Shown: positions 43,213-51,710, numbered from the stretch's first letter. The stretch: 54,443 nucleotides of DNA from an uncultured Lentisphaeria bacterium (GCA_905197955.1 CAJKAR010000031.1:1-54443); one strand, 5' to 3'. Program-made: numbers and translations. Notes: generated from the sequence alone by a model not told the origin.

Positions 43213-44232
43213 ATGAAGAAGATCCGAATTGCGCAGATTGGAATTTGTCATGAACATGCGCCGGGGAAGATTGTATCTCTGAAGCGTCTGCCGGAGATGT
43301 TCGAGATCGTTGGCGTGGTCAATGACATGGAGAGTTCTAAAACTCCGAGATGCGGTACACCAAGTCTGGAACCCTACAAGGATCTGCGGTGGATGACCGA
43401 AGAGGAGGTCCTGAATACGCCTGATCTGGATGCCGTTGTCGTGGAAGTGCCGAACAACGAGCTTGTTTCGGTTGCTCTGCGGTGCATGGAACGCAATCTG
43501 CCTATGCACATGGATAAGCCCGCGGGCGAGGATCCGGCGCTTTACAGAAAACTTCTTGACGGGTGCCGGGAACGGAATCTGCCGTTTCAGATGGGCTATA
43601 TGTTCCGGGGCAATCCTGCGTTTCAGTTCTGCATCCGGGCGATCCGGGAGAAACTGCTCGGAGAGGTTTTCGAGATCGAAGCCGATATGAACCATTGCTA
43701 TGGTGGAGAGGAGTATCAGGAATACATCGGCAAATTTCCGGGAGGGATCATGTACAATCTCGGCTGTCATTTGATTGACTTTGTGGTCGCCGGGATGGGA
43801 CGTCCGGAGAATGTCACGCCGTTTCTGCATTCGGCTCCTGGTTATCCGGCCTCCATCCGGAACAACTGCATGTCGGTTCTGGAGTATCCGCATGCGATTG
43901 TGACGCTCCGCTCCTGCAGCAAGGATCGTGCGAATACGTTTGGCCGCCGCATCCGGATCGCGGGAACGGAAGGATCGATTGTTTTCAGTCCGGTGGAACG
44001 GTTCGACGGCAAGCCGGTTGAGATTTCCCTTACTCTGACGAAGGATTCCGGAGGATTCCCTGCCGGAGAGCATACGCTCCGCTTCCAGGCGCAGACGGAC
44101 CGCTATGCAAATCAGCTCATCGAACTGGCGAAGATCATTCGCGGCGAGATGAAAAATCCCTGTACATACGAACATGATTATCTGGTGCACGAGGTCACAC
44201 TGGCCGCTGCCGGATACACCAAATGGAGGTAA
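43213..44232 (+). CDS. Gfo/Idh/MocA oxidoreductase, HxHA type
   Basis: A 339-residue tandem paralogue of the preceding gene and of 5330-6343. The N-terminus reads MKKIRIAQIGICHEHAPGKI, and the cofactor lysine lies in HMDKPAGED. FPGGIMYNLGCHLIDFVV is the family's GG-x-x-x-D-x-G-x-H-x-x-D-type catalytic strand (GCHLID). It starts directly after the preceding stop with AAGGTGTGG as ribosome site. Two similar enzymes in tandem suggest heteromeric or sequential action. Confidence 0.87.
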   Translation: MKKIRIAQIGICHEHAPGKIVSLKRLPEMFEIVGVVNDMESSKTPRCGTPSLEPYKDLRWMTEEEVLNTPDLDAVVVEVPNNELVSVALRCMERNLPMHMDKPAGEDPALYRKLLDGCRERNLPFQMGYMFRGNPAFQFCIRAIREKLLGEVFEIEADMNHCYGGEEYQEYIGKFPGGIMYNLGCHLIDFVVAGMGRPENVTPFLHSAPGYPASIRNNCMSVLEYPHAIVTLRSCSKDRANTFGRRIRIAGTEGSIVFSPVERFDGKPVEISLTLTKDSGGFPAGEHTLRFQAQTDRYANQLIELAKIIRGEMKNPCTYEHDYLVHEVTLAAAGYTKWR

Positions 44233-44240
44233 AGAAAACC

Positions 44241-45206
44241 ATGCATGCAATGATTCTTGACGACAAACTCAATTTTGTCTGGGCGGAAGTGCCCGATCCT
44301 GTCCGGAAAGAGGGCGAAGTCCTGATCAAGGTCCACGCCGCGGCGGTGAACCGTGCCGATCTGATGCAGAAAGACGGCTGTTATGCGTCTCCTCCGGACT
44401 GGCCGCAGTGGTGCGGACTCGAAGTTTCCGGCGAGGTGCTCGAAGCGCCAGCCGATGCGGCTGTTAAACCCGGTGACAAGGTCTGCGCGCTTCTCGGAGG
44501 CGGCGGATATTCCGAACTCGTGACGGTTCCCGCGGGAATGGTGATTCCGATTCCGGAAGGTCTTTCGATGATTGAAGCTGCGTCTCTTCCGGAGGTCTGG
44601 TGCACGGTCTATCTCAATTTGCAGCTGGAGGCTGGCGGCATGAAACCGGGCGATGTCTTCTACATGCAGGCCGGAGCCAGCGGGGTCGGACTTGCCGCGA
44701 TCCAGTATGCAAAACAGCTTGGAGCGGAAGTAATTACTACGATTGATTCTCCCGAAAAGGCCGCATTTGTCCGCAAACTTGGTGCGGATTATGTTCTGGA
44801 CTACCGGACCGAGGATGTGCGTCCGGTGATCGAAGCGCATCCTCCGACCGTCGCGCTTGACTGCATCGGCGGAAAGCTGATGGGGGAATGTTTCCGGAAC
44901 ATGGTCTTCGGCGGACGCTGGATCATGATCGCCACGATGGGCGGGGCGGAAACAAGCATCAATCTGGAAACGGTGTGGCGCAAACGGATCCGGCTTATCG
45001 GGAGTACCTTGCGCAGTCGCACGCCGCAGGAGAAAAGCGCGATTCTCCAGGCTCTCTACAAGAATCTCTGGCCGCTTTTCAGTGCGAGAAAACTCATTAC
45101 GAATATCCATGCGGTGTTTCCGATTCGCGAAGTCGAGAAGGCGCACGGCGTGCTCCGCCGGGCGGAAAACATTGGCAAGGTCGTTCTGACGATGTCGGAG
45201 AACTGA
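44241..45206 (+). CDS. NADPH:quinone reductase-like MDR oxidoreductase
   Basis: A 321-residue zinc-independent MDR, paralogue of 1345-2307. AVNRADLMQKDG is in the N-terminal half and QAGASGVGLAAIQ forms the cofactor loop. The start at 44241 (MHAMILDD) follows GGAGG and matches the paralogue's start; an ATG 18 bases upstream overlaps the previous gene. It is the last gene of the second redox operon, as its paralogue is near the end of the first, and is followed by a bidirectional terminator. Confidence 0.87.
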   Translation: MHAMILDDKLNFVWAEVPDPVRKEGEVLIKVHAAAVNRADLMQKDGCYASPPDWPQWCGLEVSGEVLEAPADAAVKPGDKVCALLGGGGYSELVTVPAGMVIPIPEGLSMIEAASLPEVWCTVYLNLQLEAGGMKPGDVFYMQAGASGVGLAAIQYAKQLGAEVITTIDSPEKAAFVRKLGADYVLDYRTEDVRPVIEAHPPTVALDCIGGKLMGECFRNMVFGGRWIMIATMGGAETSINLETVWRKRIRLIGSTLRSRTPQEKSAILQALYKNLWPLFSARKLITNIHAVFPIREVEKAHGVLRRAENIGKVVLTMSEN

Positions 45207-45232
45207 GACTCTTTTTTCAAGGAGTTGAGAAT

Positions 45233-45274
45233 AAAAAAAAGACACGGATCGTATTTTCGGTCCGTGTCTTTTTT
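45233..45274. terminator. bidirectional intrinsic terminator
   Basis: GACACGGATC (45241-45250) pairs with GGTCCGTGTC (45259-45268), including one T-G pair, and an inner G-C pair closes a short loop. Eight A residues precede and six T residues follow, so it can terminate transcription from both sides. It lies between the convergent quinone-reductase-like gene and the Fe-S protein genes. Confidence 0.93.
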
Positions 45275-45293
45275 CATTTGCTGTTTTCTGCTT

Positions 45294-46250
45294 TTACTTG
45301 GCTGCCTGATCCGGTTCGGTGACAGGCAGATGCCATTCAGGACGTTTCCGGAACGGCGTATGGAATTTCTTGGTCAGAACATCTTTTTCTTCCAGATGGA
45401 TGTAGCAGGCGGTATCGCAGGCGCGACCGCAGATGCTGGACCAGTAGCTGTGCTTGATCGGCGGATAGAAGATGATCTGCTCGATGATTTCCCGTGCACG
45501 TTCCGGGGAAAGTTTCGTTTCTCCGGTAATGATGGCGAGGCGTTCCGGATCATCCGCAAAGGCTTCCGGCGGCATGAACGGATTTTTGGTCATGTTGGCT
45601 CCGATGTAGTAGGCGGAGCACTGCCAGGGATCGCGTCCTTTTTCGGGATCAAGCGCGCGTCCAGGACAGGCTTTGATGCATGCGCCGCACTTGTCGCAGA
45701 GATGGGGTTTGACGATGGGATCGGGTTCGATTTCCGCGTCGGTCAGAATAAAGACAAACCGCTGGCAGGGGCCGAACTCATCGGTGAGGATGGAGCCGGA
45801 AAGACCTTGTTCCCCGAGTCCGCAGTCCACGGCGCAGCGTTCGAAGTCCAGCTGATTCTCCGCGGTTCTGCCCCGATAGATTTCCCGGTAGTCGACTTCG
45901 AAATTCGTGCTGTCCTTCTCCTGCATGACGGTCTGGTTCCGGCGCTGGGGGAGGGCCTCGAAACCGTTGTCCTCCAGAAGTGCGCAGACCCGCAGAAGAG
46001 CGGTCGGCATGACGTTTTCCTCCAGAACTTCGACGGCGGTTGTCGTATACTGGTAGTAGGTCGAACCTTCCTCAATACCGCGGCGGCTGCCGCGAAGCTG
46101 CCGGAACGCCGCGCAGATGACTGTTTTGGTCTGCGGGAAAATCGTTTTGATCGCCGGATCCCCGCACCGCTCCACATTGCCGAAACGAACCAGATCCGCG
46201 CCGCAGCGCCGGAAAAGATCGACAATCTGTTCTTTCAGAGTTTTATTCAT
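45294..46250 (-). CDS. QueG-like double 4Fe-4S protein, copy C
   Basis: A 318-residue protein resembling epoxyqueuosine reductase (QueG). Features are the VDCGLGEQGLSGSILTDEFGP segment, like QueG's cofactor-contacting region, then LCDKCGACIKACPG as the first 4Fe-4S motif and SICGRACDTACY as the second. The start at 46250 overlaps the stop of copy B by ATGA; an upstream extension was rejected. Three such proteins in tandem are unlikely all to make queuosine, so a related reductive role, possibly corrinoid-dependent, is more plausible. It lacks the HEAT-repeat-like C-terminus of full-length QueG. Confidence 0.75.
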   Translation of the reverse strand: MNKTLKEQIVDLFRRCGADLVRFGNVERCGDPAIKTIFPQTKTVICAAFRQLRGSRRGIEEGSTYYQYTTTAVEVLEENVMPTALLRVCALLEDNGFEALPQRRNQTVMQEKDSTNFEVDYREIYRGRTAENQLDFERCAVDCGLGEQGLSGSILTDEFGPCQRFVFILTDAEIEPDPIVKPHLCDKCGACIKACPGRALDPEKGRDPWQCSAYYIGANMTKNPFMPPEAFADDPERLAIITGETKLSPERAREIIEQIIFYPPIKHSYWSSICGRACDTACYIHLEEKDVLTKKFHTPFRKRPEWHLPVTEPDQAAK

Positions 46251-47155
46251 AAGAGATTTTTCTCCTTGAGATGATGATAACAGGCTGTGTCGCATTTTCT
46301 GCCGCAGAGACACGGCGCATATCCGGTCGCGTGTGATGGCAGAAAATCGAGTTTCGGATAGAGCGCCCGGGCGCTTTCGCGTGTGAAATGTTCGCGTCCG
46401 TCGAGAATAGCCTCCCGGCGCGGATCGTCTTTGAGAAACTCATCCGTCAGGAACGGGTTCGAGCGGTGTGCGCCACGATAGTAGACCGCGCACTGCCAGG
46501 TGTCGAGAGCTCCATCGGCTGCAATGGCATGGCCAGGACAGGCTTTTGCGCATTCGCCGCACTTGTCGCAGAGATTGCCTTCAAAGGGGGCGTCCGTTTC
46601 GAGCGGGGCATCTGTTACAATGAACACGAACCGGACAAACGGTCCGAATTTCGGTACAATGACATTGCCTTTGCAGGAGACCGATCCGAGTCCGCAGATT
46701 CGTGCGGATTCCGCAAAGTCCATGATGATGTCCGGAGCGGGTTTGCCCGGAGCGACAGGTTCCGCATGAACCAGTTCATAGGTGTCGATCAGTTCGGGAT
46801 TTGTCGTATGGTCGCCTTTGATCTTGAGGTTCGAGACGTTGCGCTGGAGACAGGCATCGTATCCTTCGTTTTCGATCAGCGCGCCCATTTTCAGCAGGAA
46901 GACTTCCGAGAGTTCCTCGTCAATGAGTTTGACTCCGAGCTGTGTATAATTGAAAAACTGCGTGCCGTTCTCCATGGTCCGGTAGAGGGCGCGGGGTACG
47001 CGGAAGCCGAAGCCGATGACGCAGGTCGCCGCGGGAAGAATCTGTTTCGGATCGCGCTGGGGGATCGTGCCCGCATAATGGGCGATGTCGCCGATGCCGA
47101 CGAGATCCGCTCCGTATTCTTTTGCTTTCTGTTTGATCAGTTGAGCTGTCAGCAT
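46247..47155 (-). CDS. QueG-like double 4Fe-4S protein, copy B
   Basis: A 302-residue paralogue of its two neighbours. The first cluster motif is C196-x2-C199-x2-C202-x3-C206-P (CDKCGECAKACPG). A second cysteine group, CLCGRKCDTACYHH, lies at the C-terminus. ARICGLGSVSCKGNVIVPKFGP matches the QueG-type loop. The start at 47155 (MLTAQLIKQK) follows AGGAGAAACC and aligns with copy A's MLTSQMVKDA. Fe-S clusters imply electron transfer under anaerobic conditions. Confidence 0.75.
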   Translation of the reverse strand: MLTAQLIKQKAKEYGADLVGIGDIAHYAGTIPQRDPKQILPAATCVIGFGFRVPRALYRTMENGTQFFNYTQLGVKLIDEELSEVFLLKMGALIENEGYDACLQRNVSNLKIKGDHTTNPELIDTYELVHAEPVAPGKPAPDIIMDFAESARICGLGSVSCKGNVIVPKFGPFVRFVFIVTDAPLETDAPFEGNLCDKCGECAKACPGHAIAADGALDTWQCAVYYRGAHRSNPFLTDEFLKDDPRREAILDGREHFTRESARALYPKLDFLPSHATGYAPCLCGRKCDTACYHHLKEKNLL

Positions 47156-47166
47156 GTTGGTTTCTC

Positions 47167-48234
47167 CTATCGGTCCATGACCCAGGCCTTGCCTGTGCGC
47201 AGACGGGTTTTGAATCGGTGTTCCATGCATCCGCCTTTTTTCTCCAGCATGGAGACGCAGGCTCGGATGCATCCGCCGCATTTCGCCATATTGTAGCCGA
47301 CCCACGACGGGAAATATTTTTCAAGAGCTCCGTAGACTTTCATGATCTCCGCTTCTCCGGCTTTGCATTTGCCTTCCAGAAGATTCAGATCGCCGTTTTC
47401 GTTTTTATCCCAGACCTCTTTCGGGACAAAGGGATTGAATTTGCGTCCTCCATGCGTATAGAACGCATAGCATTTCCATTCATCGAGTTTGCCCCATTCG
47501 CAGACTTTTCCGCCGACTGTGACTTTGATGCTTTCCGTCTTGCTGAGGCACTGACCGGGACATTCCCGGACGCACGCCATGCACCGGCGGCAGATCGGCG
47601 GACCGGAATACATCGGATCCGGCTCCAGAGGGGCATCGGTGAAAAGAAACGCCACTCGCTGGAGAGGTCCGAATTCCGGCGTGAGAAACATTTTGCTCCA
47701 GCCGATCTCTCCGAGTCCGCAGGCAACCGCCGCCAGACGGAAATGAAACTGGAGGTCCGGTGCGATATTGCCTTCGCGTGTCGGACGGGTATACTGAACG
47801 GACCGGTGATGCGCGGTCTTTGTTTTCGCCTGTTCGTTGATCTCGATCTGCTCTTCCGGCGAGAGCGTGTTGCCCGGAGAGCCATCCATATCGGAAACCA
47901 CTCCGCGGGCTCCGGTATTGCGGTAGACTGCCGCCTCATATCCATGGTCTTCGATCAGTTTCCCCACATGATAGAGCACCGCGGGAGCATAGATCTCATT
48001 GATTCCGCCGTATGCCATCGACGGATACTGATAGAACTGAGTTCCTTCCTCAATTCCCCGCTGGACTCCGCGCGGAATCCGGAATACCATCCCGATGACC
48101 GTTTTCGCCTCGGGAAAAATATACCGCGGATCCATTTCCGGCGGAGCTCCTTCAAACCGCGCCATGTCTCCGATGCCGCAAAGGTCGGCTCCTGCCGCGA
48201 TCGCCGCATCTTTCACCATTTGACTTGTCAGCAT
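47167..48234 (-). CDS. QueG-like double 4Fe-4S protein, copy A
   Basis: A 355-residue member and the longest of the three. The first cluster motif is C215-x2-C218-x2-C221-x3-C225-P (ICRRCMACVRECPG). The second group begins KCGGCIRAC (C319, C322, C326), and a basic tail follows. AAVACGLGEIGWSKMFLTPEFGP corresponds to the QueG loop AGLGWIGKN. An insertion at about 110-155 is absent from copy B. The start follows GGAGGCAGAT. It comes directly after the U32-like gene in what appears to be one operon. Confidence 0.75.
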   Translation of the reverse strand: MLTSQMVKDAAIAAGADLCGIGDMARFEGAPPEMDPRYIFPEAKTVIGMVFRIPRGVQRGIEEGTQFYQYPSMAYGGINEIYAPAVLYHVGKLIEDHGYEAAVYRNTGARGVVSDMDGSPGNTLSPEEQIEINEQAKTKTAHHRSVQYTRPTREGNIAPDLQFHFRLAAVACGLGEIGWSKMFLTPEFGPLQRVAFLFTDAPLEPDPMYSGPPICRRCMACVRECPGQCLSKTESIKVTVGGKVCEWGKLDEWKCYAFYTHGGRKFNPFVPKEVWDKNENGDLNLLEGKCKAGEAEIMKVYGALEKYFPSWVGYNMAKCGGCIRACVSMLEKKGGCMEHRFKTRLRTGKAWVMDR

Positions 48235-48274
48235 ATCTGCCTCCGTAAATAATAGAAAAATTGAATTTTGAAAA

Positions 48275-49297
48275 TCAGTTGAAGTTCAGGTGGACTTTTG
48301 CTCCCGAGAGCGCCTCTTCACAATAGGAACACGATTCGCAGTTGTGGTCACAGTCCAGAACGTGCGAACCGAAATCCGCTGGAAGATGGGTATTTTCTAT
48401 CACATCGGGATAAAATGCTTCCGCATGATCCGGTTCCATCAGATCCGGAAGATTTCCTCGGTAATGGCGCGTCAAATATGCTTCCACGACTGCGGCCGGA
48501 TTCCGGTTGACCCGCGTCGCCAGTTTCAGCGCATCGAAGTAGGGTTCATACAGAGCAACATCTTCAGGACGGATGAAATTCGTGTCGCGGAGAAAATGAA
48601 TCCGCTTCTCCTCCTTTTTCAGATACTCATGACAGGCCCCCCGGAAATCGTATGCGTTGTCCATTTCCCGGATCTCGTTCTCATGCGCCACCAGATTGTC
48701 ATGAAATACATGCGCGGAACAGTAGTTTAGGCAGCCGCTGTTCGCAAGGCCATAGAGCTTTTTGCCGTTCGACTGACACCATGCATGCAGCTTCCGGATC
48801 TCCTTCCGGTTTCGGTTGAGCTCCCGCTTCATATAGTATCCATCGAAAACATCCGAGAGATAATCCATTCCCTGCACTGTTCCGATTTCCATATTGACGG
48901 AGGCTCGCGTCTCAAGGTCTGTAAAATTCTGCTTGATAAATTTTGCAATCAGCGGAGAGGTCGTCGTTATGGAGGTGAGATGAATGTGTGCCGACAGAAA
49001 TTCAACCGTTTCTCCGATCTTCTCAAAAAAAACTCTGGCCTGACTCATCCGTCCATAACAGTTCCCGTTCAGCAGCAGATTCATCCCAATGCCCGAACGC
49101 GAATACTCTTCCAGTTCCTCAAGCATTTCCCGTTGCGCGTCAAACGGAAACAAATTCCCCGATTTGTCCATCGTTCCCCGTCCCGAAGGCATCTCCCCCC
49201 AGGAAAAATAGATCTCACTGATGGATTCTTTGTATCGCAGGATCGTTGTTTTCAGACGATCATCACGCATCCGCTGATAACCTATCATGTAACGCAT
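48275..49297 (-). CDS. U32-peptidase-like (UbiU/UbiV/RlhA-type) iron-sulfur protein
   Basis: A 340-residue protein starting at 49297 (MRYMIGYQRM) after GGAGG. The central SGCLNYCSAHVFHDN resembles the cysteine-rich core of the U32 family, whose characterised members carry a 4Fe-4S cluster and act in hydroxylation of tRNA, rRNA or quinones rather than proteolysis. A further cysteine group, CDHNCESCSYC, sits near the C-terminus. The TIM-barrel-like N-terminal half (ISEIYFSWGEM, HIHLTSITTTS) also fits. It leads an operon with three QueG-like proteins. The family assignment is tentative. Confidence 0.5.
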   Translation of the reverse strand: MRYMIGYQRMRDDRLKTTILRYKESISEIYFSWGEMPSGRGTMDKSGNLFPFDAQREMLEELEEYSRSGIGMNLLLNGNCYGRMSQARVFFEKIGETVEFLSAHIHLTSITTTSPLIAKFIKQNFTDLETRASVNMEIGTVQGMDYLSDVFDGYYMKRELNRNRKEIRKLHAWCQSNGKKLYGLANSGCLNYCSAHVFHDNLVAHENEIREMDNAYDFRGACHEYLKKEEKRIHFLRDTNFIRPEDVALYEPYFDALKLATRVNRNPAAVVEAYLTRHYRGNLPDLMEPDHAEAFYPDVIENTHLPADFGSHVLDCDHNCESCSYCEEALSGAKVHLNFN

Positions 49298-49443
49298 CGT
49301 TCCTCCGCTTCTTGGCTTTTTGTAAAAATAACTGTCTTCGATATAAGTTATAGTTAAAATCGTAAATGTCAATCTGTAAAAATAAAAAAATGATTTTTTT
49401 TAGAAGAAAAATAGTATGTATAAACGGTTATCGTAGACAGTTA
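49298..49443. promoter_or_regulatory. AT-rich promoter region with 15-base inverted sites 100 bases apart
   Basis: TAACTGTCTTCGATA (49329-49343) recurs in inverted orientation at 49429-49443 (TATCGTAGACAGTTA) with a single mismatch, exactly 100 bases apart. Between them, on the minus strand, TTGACA (49367-49372) with a weak TAACTT 16 bases on is a candidate promoter for the U32-like gene. The arrangement suits a regulator acting by looping, or the ends of a decayed small element. Confidence 0.45.
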
Positions 49444-49462
49444 TTTTGGTCTCTGGGATAGG

Positions 49463-49485
49463 GTTGGTGGCTTCTCGCCCCCAAC
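49463..49485. repeat. dispersed 23-base hairpin repeat, copy 1
   Basis: An imperfect palindrome with arms GTTGGTGGC and GCCCCCAAC (one mismatch) around a TTCTC loop. The identical 23 bases recur at 54348-54370. It lies between the GH78 gene and the U32-like gene. No T-run follows on the minus strand, so it is not a standard terminator. It may belong to a REP-like family spread through the genome. Confidence 0.75.
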
Positions 49486-49517
49486 TAAAAAAACGATGGA
49501 ATAAAAATGAAATTTAT

Positions 49518-51041
49518 CTATTTCATTCTCAGAAAATAAGAGGGAGCACAGCTCCATGCATGACAAGCGCTGTTGATGCGAGGATCATTGCCATAGGGAG
49601 TGAGGCATTCCTTTTCTTCGACAAATACTTCGGGAAAAACGTTCATACCTTTTTTCAGCATAGATCCCCAATAGTTGTGAAGATGGCGCATCATTTTTTC
49701 TTTTTCGCCGGCGACGCGGTATGCTTCGAGGAGATGATGATGAAGGTAGGGCGTTACGGGTTTTACGATTTTTTTACAGTGTTCCATTTTTTCCAGGAGA
49801 CGTCTGGCATCGGTTCCGGTAACGACTTCTGCAAGAATCATCCAGATCTGAGAAGCGTATGAGATCTGGTTCTTTTTTCCGCTGACGAAGAGGCCTTTTT
49901 TCGGATCGAATTTTTTCTGTCTCAGTTCAGCGGACAGGAATTCTGCTTCCTGTTCGAAGCATTTTGCATCGGGATACTTTTTCAAGAGGCGTGCGATTTT
50001 TGCGAGTTTTCGGAGACCGAAGATATAACATCCCTCGCAAGCGGTCATTCGATCGAGTCCGTCACACCAGTCGATGAAGTTCCAAGCTGGGAGCTCCTGT
50101 TGAGCGACTCCCGTCCGATAATGCTCCCGGAAGAGTTCAAACTGTTTAGCGGCAATGGAATACATTTCTTTCAGCAGTTCTTTGTTCCCCGTCTGTTCAT
50201 AATGGAACCAGAGGAGATCGGCAAAAAGAAAGGCATAGTCGGAAATGAATGAGCTTGTACCATAAGGTTCCGGACGGTCGAAAATGCATGCCGGGATTTG
50301 TCCATTTTCCTGCTGGAAGGCCGCAAGCAGATAGATGCTTCGTTCAATGATATCGAATCTGCGGAAAGTCGCGGCGTTGACCTGAGCTTCCAGACGGAGA
50401 TCACCGAGCCAGAGTCGGCGATCACGTTTAGGCCCGTCGAGCAGCACCCCCTGTATACAGTTTCGCAGAGTTCTCTGAGCGGCGCGATCGAGTTCCGTTT
50501 CTTCCGGAGAGAATTCCGGCAGAGGTGGAACGAAGTCCCGGACCGCGGAACGTGCGGTAAAACGGATGTCCTCAAAAACAAGACGGTTCGGCGTTGCAAT
50601 GATCTCCACAAACAGATACCGCATTGCATAAATACGGGGAAGAGTATAGGTCTGAGGCATATCGTCCAGTGTGACAATCTCATCCTGAATCCATGCCCGG
50701 CTCAGTGTTCCGGTATACTTTCTGTTTCGTTCGGTGATTTCCAGGGGAAATTCCGCAAAAATGAGCCTTAAGCGGACGGGAGAATCATTATAGTTCTGCT
50801 CGGAACGAAGCGTCAGCTTAAGTTTCCCGACCAGTTCTTCTCCAAAATCGAGAATGAAATAATCCCCGTTTTTGAAAGAGCGTTCCGCGAGCATTTTGCG
50901 GGGATGGATCTGTTTCATTCTCCATCCCTGCCATGCGGAGGAATCCCGAACCGGTATTACCTGAGCAACTGGTAGGACATCCCAGCGTCTGCTGACAGGA
51001 ATCCGGTCATCGGCTTTTTTCAGGAAATCTCGGTTCGGCAT
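49518..51041 (-). CDS. GH78 alpha-L-rhamnosidase-like enzyme (cytoplasmic)
   Basis: A 507-residue enzyme with a beta-sandwich N-terminal part and an (alpha/alpha)6 barrel. The hallmark is D202-GPKRDRRLWLG-D214, equivalent to the D-x-x-x-x-E-x6-D active-site segment; the middle acid is D207 instead of glutamate. SACHAWSCAPSYFL near the C-terminus is also typical. The start at 51041 (MPNRDF) follows GGAAGGAG. Length is short for GH78 (often 700-1000). With no signal peptide it should release L-rhamnose inside the cell, from material first treated by the SGNH esterase of the same operon. Confidence 0.85.
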   Translation of the reverse strand: MPNRDFLKKADDRIPVSRRWDVLPVAQVIPVRDSSAWQGWRMKQIHPRKMLAERSFKNGDYFILDFGEELVGKLKLTLRSEQNYNDSPVRLRLIFAEFPLEITERNRKYTGTLSRAWIQDEIVTLDDMPQTYTLPRIYAMRYLFVEIIATPNRLVFEDIRFTARSAVRDFVPPLPEFSPEETELDRAAQRTLRNCIQGVLLDGPKRDRRLWLGDLRLEAQVNAATFRRFDIIERSIYLLAAFQQENGQIPACIFDRPEPYGTSSFISDYAFLFADLLWFHYEQTGNKELLKEMYSIAAKQFELFREHYRTGVAQQELPAWNFIDWCDGLDRMTACEGCYIFGLRKLAKIARLLKKYPDAKCFEQEAEFLSAELRQKKFDPKKGLFVSGKKNQISYASQIWMILAEVVTGTDARRLLEKMEHCKKIVKPVTPYLHHHLLEAYRVAGEKEKMMRHLHNYWGSMLKKGMNVFPEVFVEEKECLTPYGNDPRINSACHAWSCAPSYFLRMK

Positions 51042-51068
51042 TTTGTAATCTCCTTCCATTCAAGAGGT

Positions 51069-51710
51069 TCAGATCAAATCTTTTGTATATTTGATCCACG
51101 AATCGGCGATGAGCTGGAAACCCTCTGTCGTCGGATGAACGCCATCTTTGAGCCAGAACTCGGCGGGGGCTTTTTTAAGAGCATTATTAAGGATCGTCTG
51201 CATGGGGATAAAGGTCAGTCCGTATTCTTCCGCGAGTTTCTTAACGACCTTTCCGCGCTCCTTCATTTCCGGCAGCCAGGAATCGGAAACCGCACCGAAG
51301 TTCAGTACAAACGGTTCAATCAGAACGATTTTGGTCTTCGGCAGATCTTTCTTCGTCCATTCGATCAGCATGCGGAGGAACTGTTCGTATCTGGGAACTT
51401 CGACTCCGTTTTTATAACTGAATTCATGCCAGGTGTCATTGACGCCGATCAGAATGCTGAGCAGATCGGGTTTCAGATTGATCGTGTCGGCTTTCCAGCG
51501 GGCGTAAAGATCGACACTGCGATGGCCGCTGATTCCCCGATTCAGAATCACATAGTTCTTTTCCGGATGATCGCAGCGCAGACGGGCCGAGATCAGAAAC
51601 GGATATCCCAGTCCGAGATCGTGGTTGAAATCTTTTGCAAGTCCCCGTCCGGCATCTGTAACGGAATCTCCCTGAAATACAATGGTGAACTCTTTTTTCT
51701 TCGGCATCAT
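51069..51710 (-). CDS. SGNH/GDSL hydrolase (likely carbohydrate esterase)
   Basis: A 213-residue SGNH-fold esterase. The four blocks are GDSVTD with nucleophile S16, NRGISGH, GVNDTWHE and DGVHPT carrying the catalytic Asp and His. Relatives include rhamnogalacturonan acetylesterases, which suits its position 27 bases before the GH78 gene. No signal peptide is present. The start at 51710 or the next codon (51707) both fit the AGGAG site. Confidence 0.88.
   Translation of the reverse strand: MMPKKKEFTIVFQGDSVTDAGRGLAKDFNHDLGLGYPFLISARLRCDHPEKNYVILNRGISGHRSVDLYARWKADTINLKPDLLSILIGVNDTWHEFSYKNGVEVPRYEQFLRMLIEWTKKDLPKTKIVLIEPFVLNFGAVSDSWLPEMKERGKVVKKLAEEYGLTFIPMQTILNNALKKAPAEFWLKDGVHPTTEGFQLIADSWIKYTKDLI

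Noticed and set aside
40900..44250. A 1116-codon open frame on the minus strand opposite the second redox operon
   Set aside because: It lies antisense to four genes with clear family motifs, shows no domain, and reflects codon bias (few codons whose complement is a stop) in the true genes.
45294..48234. Calling the three Fe-S proteins queG
   Set aside because: Three diverged tandem copies and altered C-terminal cysteine groups make a queuosine role for all of them unlikely; only family resemblance is claimed.
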